Part shown: positions 6,603 to 16,026 of the stretch, piece by piece
How positions within the stretch are numbered: position 1 is the first letter of the stretch
Layout: each line of letters begins with the position of its first letter
NCBI GenBank assembly: GCA_004293285.1
Contig: RDYF01000017.1
Location: forward strand, 1-45,214
Source of the DNA: Verrucomicrobiota bacterium
GTDB taxonomy: Bacteria > Verrucomicrobiota > Verrucomicrobiia > Verrucomicrobiales > Akkermansiaceae
Length of the DNA: 45,214 nt
Reading direction: 5' to 3'
Translations under genes and position numbers: made by a program
The notes under the pieces: generated by a model
The model's database searches: none
What the model saw: the letters and a program-made list of their open reading frames with translations, nothing else
What the model was told of the DNA's origin: nothing

Positions 6603-8852
6603 TTAGTGTGTGTAGTTGTTGCCGAGATTCATTGCGTAGGGGCGGGAGACGCCGGTGATTTCCTTGCCGAATTTATCGCCTTCGCCATCGTAGAAATTGC
6701 GGTTGAGCATGGTTTCCGAGAGGACCCAGCCGAGGGCGGCGATGTCGGCTTTGGCGCGCATGATGGCGATTTGAACTTTGCTGTGATCGTAGTCTGTTGC
6801 GAGTGGACCAGTGGGATCGATCTCCACGCGATAGCGATCGACATCGCGTTTTTCTAGGTCGCACATGGTCGGGTAAATTTCCGTACCGCGACTGGTGATG
6901 CGTACGAGTTGGAAACCATGAGCTTGGAGGATGGGAGAAATTTCCGCGGCCTTGGTCAGATAGAATGCTTGGATCAATTGAATGCTGGCTCGATCGAACG
7001 CGCTTAGTTGAGTTGCGGCTTCGGCGAGCGGCTGGGCGAGAAGTTTGGCAGAGAATCGCGCTTGGGTCGATTTGCTCGCGTGAGTTGCTTGGAGGAACTC
7101 AGCAAAAGTGCCTTGGGCTTCAGGGTGTTGGCGCAAGTAGTCTTGGACGATGCGTGCGCTGTATTGGCCAAAGCTGCGGATCGACTGGAGGCTTCCGGCT
7201 TGACCGCAATCGAACAAGTCATTCAGCACGATGCCGGATTGTTTTTCAAAGTGCTGCTTCACGGCGGGCAAGACATCGGTGCGCGAGGAGTCGATTCGGC
7301 CATCGGCGAGAAACGCCAGTTGCAGACCGCAGTCATCGACAAACAGGTCAAAGCCTTTGATTTTCGATTGCGAGCGAATGGGATTGGGGGGGGTATTGCG
7401 TTCGACAAAAGCGTTCCAGGTCGGCGAGCCGGCTTGCATGTCGGTAGCGTATTGGCTGTAAGAGCGAAGCACGCGGTCGATGAGCGGTCGGACCACGGGG
7501 TCGACTCGTGTGAGGACGATTTCCTTCACGGTTTTTTCCGGCTGAGCTGCATGGAGAGCGCGGAGTTCCGTCACTTTCTGGGCAATGGCTGCGGTAAACT
7601 CGCGGGTGCCAGAGCGCGAGCGACCTTTGGCGATTTGATAGGGGCCTTGAGCGATATCGCCGACGAAATAGCCATCGGCAAGAACTTCCAAGATCGCCGC
7701 TTTGATGAGTTCGGCTGCGAGGATGTTGGCGCTGCCACCGATGTGCAGCAGCATCTCTGCGGCGGCATCGATGAGCGCCACGGGGTTTGCCTTGTCTTGA
7801 CCGGCAATGTCATCGGCCGTGCCGCCCATGGTTTCAAACATCGACACCGCGCGTGGGTCATTCGGGTTGGTATTGTTCGAGCTGACAAGGCCGACACCGC
7901 CCGTGACTTTTGCGGCGATGTCCGAGCCGATATCGCCGAACATGTTTGTGGTGACCACGACATCGAATCGTTCGGGGACTGCGGCAATGGCGGCGAGTCC
8001 GTCATCGATGATCATAAAATTCGCAGCGATGGCCCGATCGCCGAGTTTTTCCGCGGTGTAGTCCTTGGCGACCTTGAGGAACGCTTCCTTAAACAGGCCG
8101 CCGGTAATTTTGAGAATATTGGGTTTTTCCAGAGCAGTCACCTTTTTCCGGCCATCGCGCAGAGCGGCTTCGAAAGCGGCGCGGCAGATCAATTCACAGC
8201 CTTCGGGGGTTTGGTGGCGCAGGGCTTGGGGGTAATTGCGGGCCAGGCGGTGTTCGATCGAAGCATAGAGATCCTCGACATTTTCGCGGACAAAAAGCAA
8301 GTCGACGCCCGGCATACCGGGAGCGATGGGATCAAGAGTGACACAGCGGCGGATGTTGGCGTATTGTTCAAAGCCCTTGCGGATCGTGACATTGCGGCTG
8401 GGTTCATCGCCTTCATCGAGAGTGCGAAGCGCGCCCTTAAGCACGGCATCGGCTTTTGCGGCATCGACAAGAGTTTGTTTTTCCAGCTGACCGACGAGAT
8501 TTTTGACAGCAGCAAGGGTATCTGGTTGCAGTTTCGCGAGGAGCTTTTTGTAAAAGTCATTGATATTGCCAGCGGTGCGAGCTTCCGTTTTGGCGGCTTC
8601 CTCCAGTTCTGCGGCGACGACGAGTGGGTCCTGAGAGCCGAATTGTGCTTGGTAAACTGCGGGATCGTTTTTTTGGAGCAGGGGGAAAAGATCGCGGGCA
8701 TCGGGATAGCCGAGGCTGCCATCGACATATTGAAGATTCAAGCCCGTGGCGGCGAGAACCGTTTGGGTTGCCGCGATGCATTCGGGGCCAATGCCTTGGC
8801 CTTTGATTACGAGGATGGTGGAAGAGGGCGCGGAGGATGGATTGTGGCTCAT
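6603..8852 (-). CDS. icd: Isocitrate dehydrogenase, long form with C-terminal extension, probably NAD-dependent
   Basis: The product has 749 residues, against 400-480 for common forms. The isocitrate/isopropylmalate dehydrogenase fold covers about 10-440: GQGIGPE (18-24), the substrate segment SRNVTIRKGFEQYANIR (152-168), catalytic Tyr196 in RENVEDLYASIEHR, Lys248 in NILKITGGLF, and metal ligands Asp307 and Asp311 in NMFGDIGSDIAA. Residues 77-130 are an extra helical insertion. In the coenzyme loop TMGGTADDIAG (341-351), Asp348-Ile349 replace the Lys-Tyr pair of E. coli NADP-IDH, a change known to favour NAD+. Residues 441-749 form an extension; part of it (about 495-530, KGFDLFVDDCGLQLAF) resembles the C-terminal domain of alphaproteobacterial-type IDH. 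The ATG at 8852 fits the family N-terminus; the frame is open for 49 more codons upstream. Confidence 0.88.
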   Translation of the reverse strand: MSHNPSSAPSSTILVIKGQGIGPECIAATQTVLAATGLNLQYVDGSLGYPDARDLFPLLQKNDPAVYQAQFGSQDPLVVAAELEEAAKTEARTAGNINDFYKKLLAKLQPDTLAAVKNLVGQLEKQTLVDAAKADAVLKGALRTLDEGDEPSRNVTIRKGFEQYANIRRCVTLDPIAPGMPGVDLLFVRENVEDLYASIEHRLARNYPQALRHQTPEGCELICRAAFEAALRDGRKKVTALEKPNILKITGGLFKEAFLKVAKDYTAEKLGDRAIAANFMIIDDGLAAIAAVPERFDVVVTTNMFGDIGSDIAAKVTGGVGLVSSNNTNPNDPRAVSMFETMGGTADDIAGQDKANPVALIDAAAEMLLHIGGSANILAAELIKAAILEVLADGYFVGDIAQGPYQIAKGRSRSGTREFTAAIAQKVTELRALHAAQPEKTVKEIVLTRVDPVVRPLIDRVLRSYSQYATDMQAGSPTWNAFVERNTPPNPIRSQSKIKGFDLFVDDCGLQLAFLADGRIDSSRTDVLPAVKQHFEKQSGIVLNDLFDCGQAGSLQSIRSFGQYSARIVQDYLRQHPEAQGTFAEFLQATHASKSTQARFSAKLLAQPLAEAATQLSAFDRASIQLIQAFYLTKAAEISPILQAHGFQLVRITSRGTEIYPTMCDLEKRDVDRYRVEIDPTGPLATDYDHSKVQIAIMRAKADIAALGWVLSETMLNRNFYDGEGDKFGKEITGVSRPYAMNLGNNYTH

Positions 8853-9023
8853 GATCAGGAAGTGCGAGAGATTCTCAAATGCCACAGGCCCAGGGGCGCA
8901 GCGCCACCCGTTAGCCTGAGTCGGCGGCACTAAAGCGCATTCGAGCGATTTGGCAAATGGATTTTTCTGAGAGCTGTGGGAGAGCAGCGAACATGCCAAA
9001 AAGAGCGAATTTTCCCATTTGCG

Positions 9024-9824
9024 TTATGGTTTTTGCGGCGCGGGCAGCTCCATGATTTCGATATTGCGGAACCACACAGCTTGTCCTTCGGCTTGAAGTG
9101 CAATGTGACCACGTGCGAGCTGCAACGGTGCTCCTGCTTTGATGAGCGGCTCTGCGGGGGTAATCGGGCAGGAAGCATCGAGCACAGGCTTTTGGAACCG
9201 CAGTACTTCCTTGCCATTTACGCGATGAATCGCGAGTTCATGGCCATGGACTTCGAGTTCGATTTGGACCCATTGCTCAGCGGGGAAAGTCGGAGCGCTC
9301 GAACCGAGGATGTGATCTTTGATGAGTTTGCCACCAACCGAAACATGAGTGCCGGGAGTGCAGAGATTGCCCGTCGCGCGTGGGCCATTTCCTTCGTCGG
9401 CCAAAAACTGAAATTCCAAGCTCGCGGGGAATGCTTGATTGAGGGTTAGGCTTTGCGGCGATTGCGAATGATACATCACACCGCTATTGAGATTCACGTA
9501 ACTCGGGGCGTCGGCGAGTCGTTTCCCGACAAAGCGATATTCGAGTCGGAGTCGGTAGTGCGAGAAAGCTTGATTGGTGTAAAGGTGGCCAAATTTCCCC
9601 TCAAAGCGGGGATATTGATCATAGCAAGCCTTGAGGATGCCGTCCTCGACGCGGAATGTTTGCAGAGCATTTTCGCCCACGGGGTATCCGGTAATTTTGG
9701 GGGTCCAGCCCGAGAGGTCTTTGCCATTGAAGAGAGGTTTCCACGCGGATTCTTCGGCAGAAATCGGTGGCAGCGAGCAGAAGATCGACAAAACGAAGGC
9801 CAAAGAGCGCAGGGTGGTGTGCAT
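9024..9824 (-). CDS. Secreted DUF1080 (3-keto-disaccharide hydrolase-like) protein
   Basis: The product has 266 residues with a signal peptide (1-23, cleavage after PISA). PLFNGKDLSGW (29-39) is the conserved opening of DUF1080, a concanavalin-like jelly-roll domain. FEGKFGHLYTNQAFSHYRLR and the C-terminal RGHIALQAEGQAVWFRNIEI are the other family hallmarks. Members are abundant in Planctomycetes and Verrucomicrobia; some hydrolyse 3-keto-glycosides, while others have no known activity. It is exported to the periplasm or beyond. It is transcribed away from the STAS gene and not clearly in an operon; IDH starts 171 bp downstream on the same strand. Confidence 0.88.
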   Translation of the reverse strand: MHTTLRSLAFVLSIFCSLPPISAEESAWKPLFNGKDLSGWTPKITGYPVGENALQTFRVEDGILKACYDQYPRFEGKFGHLYTNQAFSHYRLRLEYRFVGKRLADAPSYVNLNSGVMYHSQSPQSLTLNQAFPASLEFQFLADEGNGPRATGNLCTPGTHVSVGGKLIKDHILGSSAPTFPAEQWVQIELEVHGHELAIHRVNGKEVLRFQKPVLDASCPITPAEPLIKAGAPLQLARGHIALQAEGQAVWFRNIEIMELPAPQKP

Positions 9825-9893
9825 GGAACCAATCTGCGATAGATCGAGAAGACTGACAAGCAGACATTCTGCCCGAGAAATCGACGATTCACG

Positions 9894-9921
9894 TTGACCC
9901 CCATCGATTTTTTGCTATCGT
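9894..9921 (+). promoter_or_regulatory. Sigma-70-type promoter for the STAS-PP2C operon
   Basis: TTGACC (9894-9899), a 16-bp spacer and TATCGT (9916-9921) precede the GTG start at 9957. The leader would be about 30 bases. Confidence 0.6.
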
Positions 9922-9956
9922 TCCAGCAGCCGCAAGGACAACAGCGGCGCACCTAA

Positions 9957-10481
9957 GTGACACAACAAGCTGATATCGATTGGGGTCTATTTCCGAGTCT
10001 CGCCTGGATTCGTTGCACAGGAAAAGGGAATTTTTTGGCCAGCCCGATGGTGAAGGAATGTGCCGAGCGCGCGATGAGCGGAGGTGAAATCCATGTGGTG
10101 GTCGACTTAGAAGCTTGTTCGGGGATGGATTCCACGTTCATGGGCATGTTGGCAGGTTTAGCGATCAAGTTGGCGAAGCAGTCGACGGGTCAGTTGTTGC
10201 AAATTGCGGGCGCGTCGGAGAGAAACGTCCAATCGCTAGAAGATTTAGGGCTCGATGCGCTGATGGAAATCAACCCTGAAGCGGCGGAATGGCAGGGTCA
10301 GGTGAATCAGATTCGCGCCAATTTGGTCGCTTGGCGCGGTCACGATGTGGTGGCCAAAGAGCGGAGCCAAATTGTGCTGGAAGCTCACCAGATTCTTTCG
10401 GCGACCAGTGAGGAAAATGCTCGCCGATTTGAGACCGTCGTGCAAATGCTCGAAAAAGATCTCGGTTCTCAGGCTCCCTAG
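9957..10481 (+). CDS. STAS-domain protein, anti-sigma-factor antagonist-like
   Basis: The product has 174 residues. Residues 1-110 form a STAS domain: HVVVDLEACSGMDSTFMGML (46-65) is the strand-helix segment in which SpoIIAA-type proteins carry the phosphorylatable Ser, here Ser59 after Asp58. Residues 115-174 are a helical tail not found in minimal SpoIIAA. In partner switching, the unphosphorylated STAS protein binds an anti-sigma kinase and the PP2C phosphatase restores that state. The phosphatase gene follows by 30 bp; no HPK-type anti-sigma kinase or sigma factor gene is in the window. The start is GTG at 9957; the next Met lies inside the domain. Confidence 0.85.
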   Translation: MTQQADIDWGLFPSLAWIRCTGKGNFLASPMVKECAERAMSGGEIHVVVDLEACSGMDSTFMGMLAGLAIKLAKQSTGQLLQIAGASERNVQSLEDLGLDALMEINPEAAEWQGQVNQIRANLVAWRGHDVVAKERSQIVLEAHQILSATSEENARRFETVVQMLEKDLGSQAP

Positions 10482-10511
10482 CCTACTATCTCGCTGTCCC
10501 GCTTACGTTGT

Positions 10512-11960
10512 ATGATTTACGAACACCCCATCATCTTTGGATCATGTCTTCTGACGGTGTTGGTGGCAGTGTGGGGCTGGCGTAGCTTGCGTCGAGCGAA
10601 ACGACTGGAGCAGGAGAAAACCGACATTGTCTGTGAAGAAGAGCGGATGTTTCACTTCCTGCACGATCTCGGTGAGGCCATTGAGAAAGATTCGTCGCCG
10701 AACAGCGTGAACCGAATGATCGTCGATGGGGTTGTCGACGTCGTGAGCGCGCAAGGTGGTGCGATGTATCTCAGCAATGAATCGCGCGAGCTATTGGTGC
10801 CCAAGTATGTGAGTGACCAATGTCCACAATTGATCGGTTTGCCTTTGGAATTGGCACGTCGTGCGAAGAAAGATTCGCGCGCGGTCGACAGCCACATTCG
10901 CTTGTCGAATCAGGCCAATGACGAGGGCATTTTGGGGCACTGCTTGATGGTGGGAAAACCGGTTCACGTGACTGACGTCAAAACGCATGAATCTTTTCGT
11001 GATGCTTTCGTGAGTTACGAAGAAGATGTTTCCGCCATGCTCGCGCCTTTGCGTCATGGGGGCAAAGATCTAGGCGTTTTGGCGGTGGCGAAGCCCCACA
11101 GCATGGGGCATTTCAACGAGCACGATTTCTCGGTCTTCCGATCTGTGGCCGAGCAATCGTCCTTTGCCTTGGGAAATTCCCTGGTGCATCTGGAAGCGAA
11201 CGAAAAGCGGTCGCTCGAAAACGAGTTGCGGACCGCGCGCGAGGTGCAGCGCATTTTGTTGCCGCAGCAAAACCCGCGCATCGAGGGCTATCGAGTCGCC
11301 GGCATGAATACGCCCGCGCGCATCATCAGTGGCGACTACTACGATTTCATTGATCTCGGCGAAAAGCGCTGGGGCCTGGTGATTGCCGACGTATCCGGAA
11401 AAGGTGTGGCGGCAGGTTTGCTGATGGCCATGTGCCGAAGCGTTTTGCGCTGTGTGGCGGTGGGTGAGACATCGCCCGCCAAAGTTTTGGCCTTGGTCAA
11501 TCGACAGCTTTTCCCCGACATTCGCGAGGACATGTTCATCAGCATGGCCTATCTGATCCTGGATGGCGATCGGGGTGAAGCGGTGATGGCGCGTGCCGGG
11601 CACGATCCCGCCTTTTGGTTTCACAAATCGACGGGAGAAGTCACCGTCATCAAGCCCTCCGGCTTGGCGGTGGGGATTGACGAAGGCAGCGTGTTTGAGC
11701 GCGTGACCAAAGACTACGCATTCCAGATCGAGTCGGGCGATTGCTTGTTGCTTCACACCGATGGAGTCAAAGAAGCGCTGAATGCGTTAGAAGAAGAATA
11801 CGGTATCGAGCGGATGAAACAAACATTCTGCGAGAGTGCTCCCATGGGAGCCGAGGTCGTGCTGCAAGAAATGGCGCGTTCGCTGAAGTTGTTCCATGGT
11901 GATGCCCCACAGATGGACGACATCACGATGGTAGCGTTAGAAAAACGCCCCTCGGCGTAA
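10512..11960 (+). CDS. Membrane-anchored GAF-SpoIIE (PP2C-type) serine phosphatase
   Basis: The product has 482 residues: one N-terminal membrane segment (about 5-23), a short coiled linker, a GAF domain (about 50-225) and a SpoIIE/RsbU PP2C domain (about 240-480). Metal-binding acids are seen in ISGDYYDFI (272-280, Asp275), LVIADVSGKGVAAGLLMAM (289-307, Asp293) and QMDDITMVAL near the end (Asp469, Asp470). The motif EVQRILLPQ (244-252) is the usual start of the phosphatase domain. It probably dephosphorylates the STAS protein encoded just upstream in response to a signal sensed by GAF. Its 3' end overlaps the convergent sucAB terminator. Confidence 0.92.
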   Translation: MIYEHPIIFGSCLLTVLVAVWGWRSLRRAKRLEQEKTDIVCEEERMFHFLHDLGEAIEKDSSPNSVNRMIVDGVVDVVSAQGGAMYLSNESRELLVPKYVSDQCPQLIGLPLELARRAKKDSRAVDSHIRLSNQANDEGILGHCLMVGKPVHVTDVKTHESFRDAFVSYEEDVSAMLAPLRHGGKDLGVLAVAKPHSMGHFNEHDFSVFRSVAEQSSFALGNSLVHLEANEKRSLENELRTAREVQRILLPQQNPRIEGYRVAGMNTPARIISGDYYDFIDLGEKRWGLVIADVSGKGVAAGLLMAMCRSVLRCVAVGETSPAKVLALVNRQLFPDIREDMFISMAYLILDGDRGEAVMARAGHDPAFWFHKSTGEVTVIKPSGLAVGIDEGSVFERVTKDYAFQIESGDCLLLHTDGVKEALNALEEEYGIERMKQTFCESAPMGAEVVLQEMARSLKLFHGDAPQMDDITMVALEKRPSA

Positions 11961-11976
11961 CAAACACCGAGAGGCG
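11941..11976 (-). terminator. Rho-independent terminator of sucAB (minus strand)
   Basis: Read on the minus strand, CGCCTCTCGG and CCGAGGGGCG (11967-11976 and 11946-11955; one mismatch) form a 10-bp stem with an 11-base loop, followed by five T (11941-11945). It lies 27 bp after the sucB stop. It overlaps the last codons and the stop of the phosphatase gene on the other strand. Confidence 0.8.
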
Positions 11977-12003
11977 AAAAAAGAAAAGAACCAACAAAAG
12001 GAA

Positions 12004-13104
12004 TTACATTTCCAGCAACATGCGAGTGGGGTTTTCCAGGCACTCTTTGATGCGGATGAGGAAGGTCACGGCTTCCTTGCCATCGATCAAGCGGTGATCA
12101 TAGCTCAATGCCAGATACATCATCGGACGGATTTCCACTTTGCCATCCACCGCGACGGGGCGCTGTTGAATGGTGTGCATGCCCAAGATACCGCTTTGCG
12201 GAGGGTTGAGGATGGGGGTGCTCAGCAGTGAGCCATAGACACCACCATTGGAAATGGTGAAGACGCCACCTTGAAGATCTTCCATCGCGATTTTGCCTTC
12301 GCGGGCTTTGGCGGCGTAGTTGAGAATGTCTTGCTCCACTTCTGCGAAATTCTTGCGATCGCAGTCGCGCAACACCGGGACGATAAGGCCTTTTTCCGTG
12401 CCGATGGCGACACCGATGTCGTAAAAGTGATTTTCAATGATGTCATTGCCATCGATCATGGCATTGATTTGTGGGACGTCCTTCAGTGCTTGGACCACAG
12501 CTTTCACGAAGAAAGACATAAAGCCGAGTTTGACGTTGTATTTCTTCAAAAAGTCATCCTGCACCGATTTGCGCAAGTTCATGACGGCGGTCATATCAAC
12601 TTCATTGAACGTCGTAAGAATGGCAGCGGTTTGCTGGGCATTGACCAAATGATTGGCGATTTTGCGGCGCAGCATCGACATTTTCTTGCGTGTGGTGCGT
12701 CCATCGATCGCCACCGCAGCCGGTGCGGAAACGGGTTCAGGAGTCGGAGCGACCAAGACAGGAGCAGGAGCCACTACGGGCGCGGGTGCAGGCGCTGCAG
12801 TCGGAGCCGGTGCCGGTGCGGCGGCGGCGGGTGCAGGAGCTGCGGGTGCGGGGGATGCGGCAGCGGTTGCGCCTTCTGCGATCGAAGCAATGACGGCGCC
12901 GATGGCAACTTCAGTGCCTTCGGGAACGATGATCGAGAGCTTGCCGTCGGCGGGTGCTTCGAGTTCCGAAGAGACCTTATCCGTTTCAAAAGTGACGAGA
13001 GTTTCTCCTTTGCTGACAATGCTGCCATCGGCCTTGTGCCAGCGGGCGACATTGGCGGAGGTGATAGATTCTCCGAAGGTTGGGACTGTGATATCGAGTG
13101 ACAT
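12004..13104 (-). CDS. sucB: 2-oxoglutarate dehydrogenase E2, dihydrolipoamide succinyltransferase
   Basis: The product has 366 residues, shorter than the usual 390-430. The lipoyl domain covers 1-76, with the lipoylated Lys43 in [11 protein letters not shown] flexible Ala/Pro-rich linker spans about 77-133. The catalytic acyltransferase domain runs from about 136 to the end, with His337 and Asp341 in [13 protein letters not shown]. The peripheral-subunit-binding domain that normally sits between linker and catalytic domain is absent: the linker runs directly into [17 protein letters not shown]. SucB transfers the succinyl group to CoA and forms the core of the complex. It follows sucA by 29 bp, in one operon ended by the terminator at 11941. 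No E3 (lpd) gene is nearby. Confidence 0.94.
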   Translation of the reverse strand: MSLDITVPTFGESITSANVARWHKADGSIVSKGETLVTFETDKVSSELEAPADGKLSIIVPEGTEVAIGAVIASIAEGATAAASPAPAAPAPAAAAPAPAPTAAPAPAPVVAPAPVLVAPTPEPVSAPAAVAIDGRTTRKKMSMLRRKIANHLVNAQQTAAILTTFNEVDMTAVMNLRKSVQDDFLKKYNVKLGFMSFFVKAVVQALKDVPQINAMIDGNDIIENHFYDIGVAIGTEKGLIVPVLRDCDRKNFAEVEQDILNYAAKAREGKIAMEDLQGGVFTISNGGVYGSLLSTPILNPPQSGILGMHTIQQRPVAVDGKVEIRPMMYLALSYDHRLIDGKEAVTFLIRIKECLENPTRMLLEM

Positions 13105-13133
13105 GAGGCAATAGAGGTGAGCGTTGTGGTCAG

Positions 13134-15911
13134 TTAGATAGAGAAAGCGGATTGGAGCAGGGCTTTTGTTTCACGATAGTGCATGGCCTTCGAACCCGCG
13201 GCGGGGCTAGCGGCTTCTTCGCGTCCGGCGTAGGCCAGATCGCGACCGACCACTTGACGGAGTCGTGGTGCAATGTAAGTCCAAGCGCCCATGTTTTGTG
13301 GTTCCTCTTGGCACCAGACAAATTGGCTGGCGTTGGTGAATTCGCTGACGAAAAGACGAGCGAGCTCGTGGTGGAATGGATACAATTGCTCCACGCGAAT
13401 GATGGCAGTGTCGTAAATCTGGTGCTCTTTGCGATAGGCATCCAGATCGTAGAACACCTTGCCGGAGCAGAAAATGACGCGTTGGATGGCGCTGGCATTG
13501 TTGTGTGCGGCCGTATCGGGGAGGATTTCTTGGAAGCAGGTGCCTGGCAAGAAGTCGGCCAGACTGGAGACCGCTTCTGCACGAGTCAGCAAGCTCTTGG
13601 GTGTCATCAAAATGAGCGGCTTGCGGAACTCGCGACGCTTTTGACGGCGGAGTGCGTGGAAATACTGAGCAGGGGTGGTGAAATTGCCGACGATCATGTT
13701 GTCATCAGCGCAGAGCTGCAAGAAACGTTCCAATCTTGCGCTGGAGTGCTCGGGGCCTTGGCCTTCGTAGCCGTGAGGGAGCAGGAGCACGATGTCCGAC
13801 GGAGTTTGCCATTTCGATTCAGCGGAAGCGATGAACTGGTCGATGATCACCTGAGCGCCATTCGAGAAATCGCCGAACTGAGCTTCCCACATCGTGAGCA
13901 TGTTCGGTGCGCCGAGCGAGTAGCCGTAGTCAAAGCCGAGCACGGCGAACTCGGAGAGCAGCGAGTTGTAAACGCAGAAGCGTGCTTGGTTTTCGCTGAG
14001 ATTCTTCAGAGGGAAATAGCGCTCGCGATTTTCGTAGTCGTAGAAAACGGCGTGACGTTGGCTAAAAGTGCCACGGCGGCAGTCCTGGCCTGAGAGGCGG
14101 ACGGGGTTTCCTTCCATCAACAAACTGCCCCATGCCAAGCTTTCGGCGAGAGCCCAATCGATGTTTTGGCCTTTTTCGATGGCTTCGCGACGACGCGGCA
14201 AAAAGCGTTTTTCGAGAGTGGGGTGGAGGTGGAAAGTTTCTGGCACGGTCGTCAGAACCTCGCCAATGTGCTTGAGAGTCGCATCAACCACACCTGTCGG
14301 CACAGGAGCGTGGTGGTAAGCAGGTTGTTCAATCGCGGTAGAGCCGCTGAAGGCCGTGCGGTCGCCTTTTTCTTGGAGCTCGACCATTTTCTGGTAGCCG
14401 GCTTCCAGTTTGTCCCAAATGGCCTTTTCGATGGCATCTGCTTCCTCTTGAGAGAGTGTGCCGTTATCGATCAGCTCTTGCTTGTAAAGGAAATTGATCG
14501 GTTTGCGCGAAGCGATCGATTTGGCAATCAGCGGCGCGGTGAAAGCGGCTTGGTCGGTTTCATTGTGACCTTGGCGACGGTAGCAGTACATGTCGATGAC
14601 GACATCGCGGCTGAACTGTTGACGGAAATCCAAGGCAAACTGAGCGGCCCACCAGAGTTCCTCCGGGCGCTCGCCATTGACGTGCAAGATCGGTGCTTCG
14701 ATCATCTTCGCGATGTCGGTCGCGTAGGCCGAAGAACGAGCATCGGCCGGCATGGTCGTGAAACCAATTTGGTTGTTGATGACCAAGTGAATCGTGCCAC
14801 CAGTGCGATAGCCTGGGAGCTGAGAAAGGTTGATGACCTCGGCAACAGAACCTTGGCCGGCAAAAGCGGCATCGCCGTGAATCAAGAGCGGCAGGACGCG
14901 TTTGCGGTCAGTGATGTGACCGTCGTCTCCGATCAGGCGCTGACGGGCGCGGGCTTTGCCCTCGACGACAGGATTGACGGCTTCCAAGTGACTCGGATTC
15001 GCGGCGAGGCTGACTCGCACTTCTCCGCCGCCCACCTTGCGCACGCTTTCGTAGCCGAGGTGATATTTCACATCGCCATCTCCAGCGACCAGGTCGGGCT
15101 CATAATTCGGAGTGAACTCGTAAAGGATCGTCGTCAGCGACTTCTGCACAAAGTTCGACAACACATTCAGTCGGCCACGGTGAGCCATGCCCATTTCAAT
15201 CTCTTGCACGCCCGAGCTGGGGCAAGATTCCAAAATGGCATTGAGCACGACCAATGCGCCTTCGCCTCCTTCGAGAGAGAAACGCTTTTCCCCGATGAAC
15301 TTCTTGCCGAGGAACGTTTCGAAAATTTCTGCTTCCATCAGCCACTGCAGCGACTTGATGCGCTGTTCGCGCGATTCCGGAGCGCGGCGTGGGCGATTTT
15401 CAATGCGTTCGCGCACCCAGTGACGGATGGCGGTGTTGTGAATGTGCATGAACTCGAAACCAATCGAGCCAGCATACGTTTCCTCCATGACGCGGAAAAA
15501 ATCCCGCAGTTTCATGCGTTCACCGCTGCGGAAAAAGGCGGAAGCTGCTTCTTTTTCCATATCCGCTTCGCCAAATCCCAGAGCTTCGGGAGTGAGGCGG
15601 GGATTGGTCTCAGGTCTGCCGTCGAGCGGATTGATGTGCGCTTGAGTATGACCGAGGCGACGATAGTTTTCGACGATGCTCGTCACTTTCGCGCGAAAAT
15701 CAGGCTCGCCCTGAGGAGCCAATTGCTCCGTAGCGGCCGAAGAAGTCGCAGCGCTCGATTGCGCGCGCTGGGGAGGTTGTGCCACACCGAGCGAGAAACC
15801 CTCAAAAAATACGGCCCATGTGTGGTCGACGGAATCGGGATTGGCGCTCCAGCGAGCATACATTTCATCCAGCAATTCAACGTTCAAGCGCGCGCTTACG
15901 GAGTGTTTCAT
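13134..15911 (-). CDS. sucA: 2-oxoglutarate dehydrogenase E1, thiamine-diphosphate dependent
   Basis: The product has 925 residues, the family's normal length. The N-terminal [20 protein letters not shown] (12-31) is the segment that docks E1 on the E2 core. The thiamine-diphosphate motif runs from GDAAFAGQG (346-354) to the Asn pair 379-380 in [31 protein letters not shown] and [14 protein letters not shown] are further OGDH hallmarks; the C-terminal half is the transketolase-like pyrimidine-binding domain. It decarboxylates 2-oxoglutarate and succinylates the lipoyl group of SucB. The ATG at 15911 is preferred over the TTG two codons upstream. A promoter lies at 15975-16002, giving a leader of roughly 55 bases. 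Confidence 0.97.
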   Translation of the reverse strand: MKHSVSARLNVELLDEMYARWSANPDSVDHTWAVFFEGFSLGVAQPPQRAQSSAATSSAATEQLAPQGEPDFRAKVTSIVENYRRLGHTQAHINPLDGRPETNPRLTPEALGFGEADMEKEAASAFFRSGERMKLRDFFRVMEETYAGSIGFEFMHIHNTAIRHWVRERIENRPRRAPESREQRIKSLQWLMEAEIFETFLGKKFIGEKRFSLEGGEGALVVLNAILESCPSSGVQEIEMGMAHRGRLNVLSNFVQKSLTTILYEFTPNYEPDLVAGDGDVKYHLGYESVRKVGGGEVRVSLAANPSHLEAVNPVVEGKARARQRLIGDDGHITDRKRVLPLLIHGDAAFAGQGSVAEVINLSQLPGYRTGGTIHLVINNQIGFTTMPADARSSAYATDIAKMIEAPILHVNGERPEELWWAAQFALDFRQQFSRDVVIDMYCYRRQGHNETDQAAFTAPLIAKSIASRKPINFLYKQELIDNGTLSQEEADAIEKAIWDKLEAGYQKMVELQEKGDRTAFSGSTAIEQPAYHHAPVPTGVVDATLKHIGEVLTTVPETFHLHPTLEKRFLPRRREAIEKGQNIDWALAESLAWGSLLMEGNPVRLSGQDCRRGTFSQRHAVFYDYENRERYFPLKNLSENQARFCVYNSLLSEFAVLGFDYGYSLGAPNMLTMWEAQFGDFSNGAQVIIDQFIASAESKWQTPSDIVLLLPHGYEGQGPEHSSARLERFLQLCADDNMIVGNFTTPAQYFHALRRQKRREFRKPLILMTPKSLLTRAEAVSSLADFLPGTCFQEILPDTAAHNNASAIQRVIFCSGKVFYDLDAYRKEHQIYDTAIIRVEQLYPFHHELARLFVSEFTNASQFVWCQEEPQNMGAWTYIAPRLRQVVGRDLAYAGREEAASPAAGSKAMHYRETKALLQSAFSI

Positions 15912-15974
15912 AATCAAAAACGGTTGGAGGCAAAAATCGCGAGAAATTCACACTTGGCGCGAAGCGCCGGGATG

Positions 15975-16002
15975 TTCATAGTCGCTGCGCGGCAGAAGTC
16001 AA
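15975..16002 (-). promoter_or_regulatory. Sigma-70-type promoter for sucAB
   Basis: On the minus strand TTGACT (15997-16002), a 16-bp spacer and TATGAA (15975-15980) form a good promoter. The -35 box is only 25 bp from the start of the divergent ABC gene. A GGCGC-GAA-GCGCC palindrome (about 15956-15968) lies at or just after the expected transcription start. Confidence 0.7.
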
Positions 16003-16026
16003 CATCACAAAGCGAAAAATCTCTAC

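Noticed and set aside
7008..8933. Long plus-strand open frame opposite the IDH gene
   Set aside because: It is the shadow of a GC-biased gene. The minus strand has all IDH motifs, whereas this frame has no recognisable domain.
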